NCBI GenBank assembly: GCA_973895155.1
Contig: OZ316891.1
Span: forward strand, 12,338,001 to 12,402,000
Length of the DNA stretch: 64,000 bases
DNA from: Marsupella aquatica
Lineage: Eukaryota > Marchantiophyta
Reading direction: 5' to 3'
Part shown: positions 1 to 10,080 of the stretch, piece by piece
Layout: every line of letters starts with the position of its first letter
Position numbering within the stretch: the stretch's first letter is position 1
Program-made: the position numbers and the translations under genes
The notes under the pieces: model-generated
Told to the model about the DNA's origin: nothing
The model's database searches: none
What the model saw: the letters and a program-made list of their open reading frames with translations, nothing else

Positions 1-3000
1 CAGTTGGATTGCTCATGTGTCACGCATCACACGTTCAAGCATTTCAATACTCGTGACGGGTTATAGAAAGCATATGTACTTCCAGAGAAAATGACAAAAC
101 AGCATCAAGGGCTCATTCCAGCTGGGCAAAGGGTACATCTTTCATTGTCCCAATGCGCAAAAATGTGACTCTATATTGCATCAACTACTTATTTTCCTTT
201 CAAGCCTATCATGTTCAATCTGAGTGGATTGGAAATGCTTACTTCTTCCTCATCTTCAACGTCCCGGCCACTCCACTCAAAGATTTCTTGAAGTCGGGCC
301 TTTTCCTTCTCATCCAACAAAGGTCCTGCGCATTGAATAAACACTATTCAGCAAGAGTCTTCACTTGGAATATCTGCGATCATGTCATGGTATCTGCTCT
401 GAAATTTAGTGGACGGAAAGAGCTTGCATATAAATGAACAGTTGGACTAACTTGCGAGATCCCTACAAAAACTAAGTTACTTTTAGGTTGAGGAGGTTGG
501 TCCTTCTGCAAGATATCTTCCTTCAACTGGGTCAGAATGTGGGATCCCTTTCGTCTCCCTCTCATCAGTAGTACTTGAGGAATTTCATTGATTGTCAGAT
601 ACTTCTTGCGAAAGCGTGGGACCTTCACAACTGGCTTCTGCAACCATCTAATTCGAGCTGTCAAGCTCTTACTGATATCTCTATCATTTGCCTCCAAGCT
701 GTAGAGGACGCAAGCAATGTCATGCCATGCCAACTCCCCCTAGGATTGCCTTTGTACAAACAGTCTAGTCAATTTCGTGTAGGATTCCTTGCCCCTTTTC
801 AATTCCTGGTACTTAAATACATGTCTCATTATCATGATTCCCAACATCTTGAGTGAGCATCTTCCAGGAACTACAACCATTACACCTACTGGCTTTGGGT
901 TTGATAGAACACTTGTCAAGAATATCTCTACTCATATCTCTAAGACAAGACCTTCATATGCAGGAAGCATTTCAAGCTGACCTTTGGTTTTGGTAAATCA
1001 GGTGGAACGCAATATAGATCTGCACCCAGACAGGCTAGGTTGAGGTCATCGTACCTAGAATCGCTTAGTTAACGCTTAACATTTGCTATGATTACTGTTT
1101 GATGTTACTAGCATTGGCATTTACCGTCTAGCTTCAGTGTGGTTGACATGACATGAACAAGAGGTCTCTGATGATAGCGTAAAAGATTTGTTGTCTTCAA
1201 TTCTCAAGAGCAAGAGCCCATTTTGCGTTCATGTCCATTTCTCAGAACACTCACTCTTCAAAGGTTAACTTTTAGAAGACCTAAGGATCTATTCGAGGAA
1301 GGAAATCAGAAGAAGAGTCAGTCACTTGTGTAACTTTGCAAGGGCCATTTATTGATGATTCAAGGAAATTGAGGGTTTTATTCATCGGGTAGAAACTGAG
1401 GAGGGGACCTCAGGTGGAGGACATTGAACTTTGTTAGCCCGTGTTGGACTGGCAGGGTTGCCAATGGATAAGGAGAACCAAAATAGACGACATGTTTCCT
1501 CTCTTGGGGATGATGAATATGGATTGTTGTTGTTCTACGGGGTAAGGTGGGTCCTGAAATTGAAGGTGCGAGAGTGAACCTGGAAGGCCTTGGGCAGATA
1601 TGCGCTCCATGATCTTGATCCTGTTGTGATCAGAGTATTTATTCCCGCGATTCCTGGCCACCCCATACCCATTGTAGAGTGCGAACAAGGCGCGCCCAAC
1701 CTCCGTCCCTCGTCCAACTGCCTCCCAGGGGTTGGGCAATTTTGCACCTGCTGCTGCCATTGCCATCTCCGCTGCTACTGCTGCTGCTGTGGTCTCAGCA
1801 GCAACCTAAGCGGTCTCCTCTCCTTCCTAGAGAACACACCTTTTACGTGAATGAATGTCAATATCATAAAGAGGTTGGATATGAACAGAGAGTGCTTGCT
1901 GCATAAGAGACGTGATGTTAGAATTTATTCAATGCATTCTATCTGACTATTGCTTTGTGGGACATCCTTCCTATATTTAGCGTCTTTTGCAGGATCCTAG
2001 AGATCTTGTCCAATTGTCTGGAAGGTTGCCCTAAAAGACGGATGTGTTCTCTTGTAGCCGAAAGACTTTGATTACTGTCATGTGCATCAAAGTCTGAACC
2101 TCTTGCTACCTTGGTTCTTTAACTTAGACATGCAGATTCTTCGTTACTAGAGCTCTTGCAAGCGGAGCATGAAATGAAGGGGCAACAATTCTCTGGAGAC
2201 ATTTGATCATCGGAGAGGTAGTGACAGAATGATGCCCGAGAATGCTTCGGAACAAAGATCGGTCTCATAATAACAGGTATCTAATGACCTTTCACAAGAG
2301 GGGAAATCTGAGACAGAATGATGCCCGAGAATGTTTTTGAACAATCTAGATCTTTCTCGTAACAGGGCTGGGAGGACGAAAGTCCGGATTAGCAATTTGG
2401 AATCCACTTAGTGCCCCACAAGGCACCAAACAAATGATCCGGGAAGCAAAGTATCATAATGTCTTTCATTTTGGGTGACATATAGAGATTGCACGGCCAT
2501 CACCAGGGTCACTCTGGAATGGAACTTACCTGGGTTGAGACACAAAGGTACCTACCTCGTAGACTTACAACGTTGGTTGCTGGTTTTACAAAGACGAACC
2601 CATTTTGCTATGGGCAAATTCCATTTCCCACTAACCACAGATAGCGAGCTTACCAATTTGCTCTCAAAAAGCCATGACACGAGAATGTTCTGTCCAGTGA
2701 CGAGCCAAAGTATTCTGTAGTCGTTCACATGAAATTTTCCTTAGTACCTTGTCTAGTAACTTCTAGGGAGCGTAACTAAAGATGGATTCAACAAGTGTGA
2801 TGGTGAGGGCCACTGATTTGGGTTGCACTGGATGTTCTTCCACACGAATCATACATCATATCTTGCTTTGAATTTGATAAGACGACCCAGCAAAATTACT
2901 GTGGAATAATCGTAATAACTGCACCTGAGCCATCAACTGCCAGTTGAGCCTTTCGATTCAAGGTCACAAAACTTTCAAGTCATTGGTGATTGAGAAAAAT

Positions 3001-3179
3001 GGAGGAATATTGATCATTGTTCTTAAAAAAGTAGATTGTGTGTTAGAGAGAGGACATTAAAAAACTCCATTTCTTTACAACGGTGCCCCAAACATATGTT
3101 TTGTTGCAGTTTGTAGAATTTGCTCGAGCTTGTGCTCCAGCCCTAAAATTCTTTGAGAAAACCATCAAAATACTAATCT
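1..3179. other. intergenic, no supported gene
   Basis: No reading frame here shows a recognisable domain. The longest minus-strand frame (380-733, 117 codons) encodes a basic, unrecognised peptide with no homologous motif and no flanking exon that I could connect. A short CTG/GCT-rich microsatellite lies near 1751-1797. I see no RNA gene or clear promoter. Confidence 0.5.
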
Positions 3180-3691
3180 GCTCATCGATTTTAGTAGTTT
3201 GATTTTAGTCAATTTTAAATTTCATCATGCATAACTGCTCATCGATTTCAGTAGTTTGATTTTAGTATATTTTAAATTTCATCATGCATAACATAGTAGT
3301 CAAAATTAATGTTATGAGAAGGTTTGAAATGCTAGCATATCCTGAGACCCTGTGATGGAAACCGAATTTGGAAACTAAATGGTGTCGCCACTTTCCTTGA
3401 CAAATTTATTTAATTAAAGTTTTGCGATCTGCAATAGTTGCATAATCTTCAGGAACTATGCTTGGTGTTCAAGAATGGCGCTTCAAAGAAACTGCAGGAA
3501 AAATTAAGGAAACCGACATTGTTTGGCCCGCTTGCAAAGAAATTGTAGTTGATAGAATGTATCAAAAGTGAACTCGGCACTTTGCTCGACCAAATTTAGG
3601 ATTCCATGAACAGGGTCCCTGGATATGCCAGCATTTCAAACCTCCTCCTACATTAATTTTGACTGCTATGTTATGCATGATAAAATTTAAA
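3180..3691. repeat. foldback repeat with about 80-bp inverted arms
   Basis: The stretch at about 3264-3352 reappears in reverse complement at about 3611-3691, with only scattered mismatches and small indels over about 80 bp (shared cores include gctagcatttcaaacct-like and gttatgcatgat). About 255 bp lies between the arms. The outer part of the left arm is also duplicated directly: about 56 bp starting with tgctcatcgatttyagtag occurs at about 3179 and again at about 3235. This is the layout of a MITE or foldback element. No target-site duplication could be fixed because the outer ends of the arms do not align cleanly. Confidence 0.7.
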
Positions 3692-5266
3692 TTGGACTGC
3701 CAATTCCCTAGTCAAAAGACGTGGTAAAACTCTTTAACCAGGTCTTACAATCTCTAAGACAGAAAATCAGTATGACACTCAGGATAATAAGAGATCCGGA
3801 TTTACTGTCACTCTGATGTGAGCCCCCCACTTGCGATCGCCAAACCCACACCAAACCCTCTCCTCTCTTCCGCCAAACAGCAAATGTGGGAGCTTTATAA
3901 GGTAATGGTCAAGAGAAGAACACAAAACACGTTACCCATGCTACTATCTGTCCCGAACAGCACGAGGGGAGAATCTAAAACATTATAACCTGCACCAACA
4001 GTAGTGCTGCACTACCACAGCCCAATCCAACACAACAATTGCTCCAAGAAACTAACGTACGTGCCATAACCTAAATGTAACCAAGGAGATCATATCATTT
4101 ATTTCAATGATTCGTCATCAAGTAGAAAGAACAGGAAAACGGTACTTCACAGAATAGGGTATCGACGATCCTATGATCGCTCGTCTTCAGGTTTCCTACC
4201 GGCCACATGAAAGATCCAACACGAGTGTGTGAGAGATACATATTAAAAGTGAATTTTTACTCTCAAATACGTATCAGATCTACTGGAGCAACCAAAGTCT
4301 TGTAAATATTAACAGATCCGTAACATATTAGACCCGAAGAAAGTCATCACAATAACCTGACTCACAGACCTCATAGACCTCATAAATCCAGAAAGGTCTT
4401 CTCGGCACTGGCTTTGCCTAAAATGCACGCCAATGCCTGCAGACATTCCTGTAAGAGGTCGATTATACAATGAGCTGACACCTCTTCTAAATTCAATAAG
4501 ACTACTGCTTTGTCACCAGTAGATGATGTTCAACTTTTCTAAAACTTGTGAACAAAACATCACTGGCTTGATGGCAATGTACAAGGGTCGCCTTTGCTAC
4601 CTCCCTGATCGATCCACAACATAAGTAACTCACTGCAGTGATCTAACTGAACTCCATAAACTAGACAATAGTAAAACCGTTTGCAATGGGCGTGCAGCAT
4701 TTTCAAAAACGTTGCTGACAACCCAATGCATGGCTTTCTGTGCGCAGACGGGTCTCAGATCTGCGATCAGTAATTCTCCACCCAGCAAAAGCAAGCTTTC
4801 AGTTGTTGTCGTACGAACCAAGATATGCCCTCAAAAAAATTAGAGGGATATCTAGCTGTTCGAATGTAGCACCTGCTCCCTGGACATGAAAGATAACGGA
4901 CCCAATACATAGCTACGTAGCACTTCCTCTCCTAGGAATGCGATGGTACTTCACAACACGAACGAATTAAACAAGACTAGGCACCATTCAACTCGGGAAC
5001 AGTTGTTGCCATAAGGTACACTTCTGTGTATCTTTGTGCAGTGATTAAAAAGCACGAGGTTGACCTCCTCCCCACGGCAAATCCATGATACCGTCTGAAG
5101 TCCCCATCAGACGATCAGTTTTTCAAAAGATTTAGATATGAGTGGCTTCTTGACCACCTACCTTACTCATCACTGTTTCTGGCAACGTCGTGTTCCCACC
5201 TGAAGGTACACGAAAACGATATTCACACTAATCCGTAATACCGTCAATTACTCTCGGGTTCCCCAA
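3692..5266. other. 3' flank of the NYN/LOTUS gene, non-coding
   Basis: No frame has a recognisable product. The part next to 5267 probably holds the 3' untranslated region of the minus-strand NYN/LOTUS gene, but I could not place its polyadenylation site. The short frames in this stretch look like chance openings. Confidence 0.4.
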
Positions 5267-7474
5267 TCACAACAACTCTGGTGTGTCACCAGAATCTTCG
5301 GTTTTCTCTAGGATTCCTCCATCATGACTCCATCGTGCTACCAAATATTTCAGTTTACTCTCTGGTTCATACATAATAACTGCTACATCACTCACTTTCT
5401 CAATAAGAGATTCCAAATCCTTAACCCCAAAGTTTTCATAATCCAAAACTCTGGAGTACCGTTTCCAATAAAATGAGACGAAGTCGGTCACGACTATTTT
5501 GCAAGCGTGGCTAACAAGAAGGTCTTGCAACTCCATCCTGAACACATCCAGACCTTTCAATCCTGCGGCAGCCCTACTATTACCCTTGGGTTTCACGACC
5601 TGCTCGAGAGTCGATTCGTCGACCTCCACATCCTTCTCTTCTAGCAGGCTGTCTTTCTCATCGCCGGATACGCCAGATCCACCAGAGCCAAAGTCCCAAT
5701 CATAGTTGGGTAGATGAATTTCCTCCTCCTTTTTGCGCTCTCCTTGGCTCTTCTGAGGGTCCTTGACACTCAATAGTGACTCAACCTCTGTAATCAAAGT
5801 CTTCATTCCCTTTGTTGGATAACCAACAATAACTTCTTCTCCTGCTGTCTCGTCGTCGACGTCTGCCACATCGTCCACGTCAACCCTAAAAACATTAATG
5901 ACTTGTTGTACCTCCTCCTTCGGCGCGCCTCGACTATTCCTAGAATCACGCTTGAGCTTCCCAGCCAATCGACCACCATTCTTGGTCAAATGTACCGTCC
6001 TTTTATCACCTTCTCCTCTCATGAAAAGCCACTCCTTAAACCTCTCCAACAAATTCACCAGTTTGTTGTGACTGGCGCCAGAATCTCCCGAGAACAGCGC
6101 CTTACCATACTGCTTTTGATACTCGCCTGGCACACGACTGAGCTCCATGCTCTTACTCCCATTCATACTGAGCAATCTCACGAGCTGCTCTTTCAAAGCC
6201 TGAAGATTTTCTGTAGGTGTTGCCAAGCTCTTAGAGCTTCCTTTGGGAACAGGAACATTTGACCCATTGGCATCACCGTGCGCTCTGACGACTGGAACCG
6301 TTTCTCGCACACCAGATGGTTGGTTACTCTGTTCCCTGGATGCAGAAGGATATTGCCCGTGTGGCGGAGACTTACCAGGAGCTGCCTCACTGGAACTGGG
6401 CCCCGGATTCCTTTGTTGTGGGACATTCAATTGAGAAACAGACGACCCATCAACGGCACGATGATGGTCAACAATTCGAAGAGGTGCAGGAGACCTGAAA
6501 ACAATCTTCTCTTCGTAAGGTACATCATCATTTGCCAGGTCCGAATCCTCATCGTGACTCCAACCTGTGCCGGGGGGTTGCTCAGCAGACGCACTCATCT
6601 CGATAATCTCGGCCGTCCTCTCAGATACATTGCTTCTCCTGCTGCTAGGTGGTTGTCCACCAGACACATTCATCTCCATAAGCTCAGAAATTCTTTCGTC
6701 CAGAATGCTTTTCCTGCTACTGGGTGGTGGCCCGGAAGACGCATTCATCTCAATAATCTCGGCCATTCTTTCATCGGCAGTATTTCTACTGGAACTAGAG
6801 AAGTTCTTGGCTGGTACCAGGCCAACCCCTCGGGCCACACTAGGCCAATCCCACACATATCTCCCGGCACTACAAAGAGCAGATGAAACTCCCACGCCTG
6901 AGGGAATCGCCAACACCACAGTGTATCCCCTCTGCCCCAGCTTGTGCAACGCTGGTGCGAAGTCCACATCCCCAGATATTAAAAATATGGTGCATGGAGG
7001 AGCGTTGTCCAGTGCAAAGAGGAACAAATCTACGAGAATGGCCTTGTCCGATGCATCCTTCTTCCCGTTGGGCACGTCGATGAGGTTGACGCCTGTTCGC
7101 TGGCAGCCTTCCCTGACCTTTCTGGAGAAATGGTTGAAGTCTCCATACGCAGAGAAGAACGTGACTGCACCTTGAATTACTGGGTGCATTCGCAGTGCCT
7201 CGCGGATGTTCCCCGCAACGTCGTCCGCCTTCACTTCAGAGGGAACGGGACAATTCTCCATATCCCATAGAATGGCAACGGAACCCGTCAGCACTGCCTG
7301 CTGCTTAGCCCTGTTCATGTGTTGCTGCATGAGGGAGCTGTTGTCCCGCTCCGTTCCCTGTAACCCCCTCATCTTCGTGGATCTGCTCATGGTAGTCCTA
7401 GGCATGTAATCGTGGGACATCCTCGTGTGACCAGCAGGCCACGATTCTAATAAAGTCCGCGAGACTACTTTCAC
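5267..7474 (-). CDS. NYN-domain putative RNase with two LOTUS/OST-HTH domains (MARF1-like)
   Basis: Single uninterrupted frame of 735 codons. Residues about 65-212 form a NYN (PIN-like) domain: LWDMEN with Asp71, KKDASDKAILVD with Asp143, and SGDVDF with Asp169 and Asp171, so the acidic residues expected for metal-dependent RNA cleavage are present. Two OST-HTH/LOTUS folds follow, at about 421-500 and 640-715, joined by acidic and Ser-rich linkers. Between NYN and LOTUS1, residues 234-306 are three tandem 25-residue repeats starting DER(M/I). Plants have many NYN plus LOTUS proteins related to animal MARF1 and limkain-b1; such proteins are thought to act in post-transcriptional RNA control, and the exact target here is unknown. 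The start is ambiguous: in-frame Met codons at residues 19, 24, 29, 35, 49 and 53 all precede the NYN domain. No intron is needed. The neighbours on either side are unrelated. Confidence 0.88.
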   Translation of the reverse strand: MKVVSRTLLESWPAGHTRMSHDYMPRTTMSRSTKMRGLQGTERDNSSLMQQHMNRAKQQAVLTGSVAILWDMENCPVPSEVKADDVAGNIREALRMHPVIQGAVTFFSAYGDFNHFSRKVREGCQRTGVNLIDVPNGKKDASDKAILVDLFLFALDNAPPCTIFLISGDVDFAPALHKLGQRGYTVVLAIPSGVGVSSALCSAGRYVWDWPSVARGVGLVPAKNFSSSSRNTADERMAEIIEMNASSGPPPSSRKSILDERISELMEMNVSGGQPPSSRRSNVSERTAEIIEMSASAEQPPGTGWSHDEDSDLANDDVPYEEKIVFRSPAPLRIVDHHRAVDGSSVSQLNVPQQRNPGPSSSEAAPGKSPPHGQYPSASREQSNQPSGVRETVPVVRAHGDANGSNVPVPKGSSKSLATPTENLQALKEQLVRLLSMNGSKSMELSRVPGEYQKQYGKALFSGDSGASHNKLVNLLERFKEWLFMRGEGDKRTVHLTKNGGRLAGKLKRDSRNSRGAPKEEVQQVINVFRVDVDDVADVDDETAGEEVIVGYPTKGMKTLITEVESLLSVKDPQKSQGERKKEEEIHLPNYDWDFGSGGSGVSGDEKDSLLEEKDVEVDESTLEQVVKPKGNSRAAAGLKGLDVFRMELQDLLVSHACKIVVTDFVSFYWKRYSRVLDYENFGVKDLESLIEKVSDVAVIMYEPESKLKYLVARWSHDGGILEKTEDSGDTPELL
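6557..6775 (-). repeat. three 75-bp in-frame repeats within the NYN/LOTUS gene
   Basis: The encoded residues 234-258, 259-283 and 284-306 align as three copies of a 25-residue unit with the pattern (D/S)ER(M/I/T)(A/S)E(I/L)(I/M)EM followed by a Ser/Gly/Pro-rich half. The period is exactly 75 bp, so the frame is kept. The third copy is degenerate at its end. Confidence 0.9.
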
Positions 7475-9640
7475 TGGATTGCTGCCTCGACGCCTTCAAG
7501 TCCTTGTCCATCAAGATTCCTACCAATTCCTGGCCAACAGGTAGGCTCAACTACTATCCGACACTGCTGTAGACTGCAGCTTCAGTTCGTCTACTCCTCC
7601 ACAAAATGAACGCCTTTCGCAGACAAAGCTACGATAGGTAGGACCAGCTGCAAAATATATCCACACACTGCGACATGCACGCCAAAATTTTAGTCAATAA
7701 GGGAGAGAGCAATTATTCTCTGGCACCCACAGCACGAAGAGGACACAACACCGATGGAGTCCATAGGATGAGAACCAAACTGGAGATAGAAAAGAGTGAC
7801 GTGGAAGAACTGTCTTTGGACATCCAAACCATTTGGTATTTGTTGAAACGAATACACACAAGTTCAAGGTAATTGAAGGAATGAGCACTAGACACTCGTC
7901 TTCATAGGACTAAGCCCAGATGCGATTAGATCAGGCAAACTACTCCTGTTACCGACATCCAACTCAACAGGATTCTTGAGTGTCAACAATAGCACGCTGT
8001 TCTTCAACACGACGTCAATATCGCTGCCCAATTACACCCCTCAAATCTTCGCAACGACAGGCCTTCACTGGTAATCAAACTCCCGAAACGAAACGAATCA
8101 CAGCTCCATTCAATTGAATAAAATCAATCAAATCGAAGACACTAACATCTGCTCCCACATCTCACCTTATGACATTCTAGAATACGAATGCTTGATGCCA
8201 TATGCACTGCTCTCACCACCGCCTTTCGCTAACATAGGGTACCGGTAAGCCACACGGACAATGTCTCACACGACGCTTTCTCGCTTACGGCGAGACAAGA
8301 TCTACTTCAACACTCCTGAGCGGTGAGCGCTGACACGACAATCAGCGCAACAGCAATACGTCATGCCGACCACGCACGACAACATTGCACACATAGGGTA
8401 ACGGACACCACCGACAAACAGATTGTACAGCACAAATTACTCATCATTCTCCTTGATATGTGTATGGGTGGGGACTACAAACAAGGGTCCCAGACAGCAC
8501 CGACCGACGCATTCAACGACAACAATTCCCACAAAACCTAGATGCGTGCGCGATACCGAGTACTTACCAAATTTTCCTAAGCCTGGCAAGCGCGCGAGGC
8601 ACCAACTATGGCAGCACGGCTCGAGTCGTTCTCCTCTGGGCAGTAGCAGCAGCAGGCGTCGTTCTTAATATGTCTCGCCAGACACAAATTTCAAGATCGT
8701 CGTTGCCTTCGACGATGTGCTCGTGTTGCTCTCGATCTTTGTCCTTCGTCTTCGTCAGCGGCAAAAGCGTTCCTCCTCTGGATCCACCTCACGGTCCGCT
8801 TAATGGGCGGCGGTGGTCGCGGTGGCACTAGAGGACAGTGGCGTGGCACTCACGAAACTCTTCATCCACAGAATTGCTGCTATAGAAATATTGATTACTG
8901 CTGTTGCTAGTCTTTGCTGTTGTTGTTGTTGTTGTCGCCGTGTAACGCAGCCAGGCAGGCCGCAGGCAGGCCGCAGGCAGGAGGAGGCCGTCGGCTGCTC
9001 GTGCTTCACTCGTACTGTTTTTCTTCTTTCTTCTGCTTCGATCCACCACGCGGATTGTTGGGGGAAGCAGCTTGGGGAAAGGGGCAACCAGAATCTCTAG
9101 GAGGACAGCGTCATCGGGATCGACGAATCGAATTCGATATAATATTTCGAGGCAAAAAGCAGAGCCTCATCATCGTCGTCGTTCGGGGCTTTCTTCCTGT
9201 GATCCCGATCTCTTCTTCTTCTTCTTCTTCTCTTCGTCTTCTTCGTCGTCGTGTTCTTTGTGGCTGGCGAGGGAGCGGGCTCGCTCCCTCGTCGTCGTTC
9301 ACCTTCTCTTGACCTTCTCCTCTGCTTCTTCTTCGTCCTCCTCGCGGGTTCCCCAACCTGCTTCCGATCGAGGCTGGTGCGCGAGAGGCCCTCAAATACC
9401 GGCGCAGCAGTCTCAGTGAGTGTCTCACGGAAGCGAGGACCGACCACTTGTCATCGGTGCCGTTCCGCGGACCGGGGCGTCCTTTTTCACAAGTACTACT
9501 AGTACTACTCACTACAGTACTGGTGCTTTCCTTTTCTCTTTCCTTTTCTCTTTTCTCTTTCCCCTTGAAAACCCCCCATCTTCTGCCTCGTAAACAAACA
9601 CTACTTAAGATGTCAAGGTACCATTGTCTTTTTTTGAATG
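7475..9640. other. upstream region of the NYN/LOTUS gene, low-complexity
   Basis: No supported gene. The segment from about 8,640 to 9,600 is strongly simple-sequence: a TGT trinucleotide run at about 8917-8934, an 11-bp tandem unit (gcaggcaggcc-like) at about 8955-8982, a TTC run at about 9211-9230, and a long C/T-rich tract at about 9525-9570. These create several overlapping open frames rich in Arg, Ser or Leu that have no domain. The region may contain the promoter and leader of the minus-strand gene at 5267-7474, but no start site can be fixed. Confidence 0.5.
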
Positions 9641-10080
9641 CTGGACCCTGTAGGGGGGTGGGGTGTAGCATTGGTTCTTTTTTGGAAGTGTTGGACCAGG
9701 TAGGGTAAGGTGGAGAGTCACCCTGGTTCTATTGGGTATGTTACTCATGATCACCATGTAGGGGGGGGGGGAGGTGTTCATTGGGTTTTGAAGTACTGGA
9801 CCAGGTAGGGTAAGGTGGCGAGTCACCCTGGTTCTGTGCGGTATGTTACTCATAATCACCATGTAGGGGGGATGGAGTGTAGCAGTTTAAAGTTTTTCTT
9901 AGGTGTTGGACCAGGTAGGGTAAGGTGGCGAGTAACTGGTTCTATGGGTATGGTACTCATTATCACCATGTAATAGGGAGGGGTGTAGCATTGTGTTTTT
10001 TTTTGGAAGGGGTGGACTAGGTAGGGTAGTTTGGCGACACATCTGGTTCTATTGGGTATATTACTCATAATCATCTGTGA
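9640..10080. repeat. tandem array, four 105-110 bp units
   Basis: The core ggaccaggtagggtaaggtgg begins at 9693, 9798 and 9908, with a diverged copy at 10014, giving periods of 105, 110 and 106 bp. Each unit also carries a (t)tactcat(g/a)atcacc-like block, followed in the first three by catgta and in the fourth by a degraded version, and a variable G run, up to 12 G at about 9762. A partial fifth copy may start at about 9642, and a more diverged relative follows at about 10215-10345. Length differences sit mainly in the homopolymer G and T runs. Confidence 0.85.

Noticed and set aside
380-733. 117-codon minus-strand frame with basic composition
   Set aside because: No family recognised, no flanking exons, and other frames of similar size overlap it. 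It may be a gene fragment but cannot be supported.
6278-7175. Two long plus-strand frames (202 codons each)
   Set aside because: Both lie opposite the NYN/LOTUS coding region and have no domain; they are antisense shadows favoured by its repeat and codon use.
9072-9671. Arg/Ser-rich frames up to 186 codons on both strands
   Set aside because: They are produced by TTC/GAA and pyrimidine-purine runs and contain no domain.
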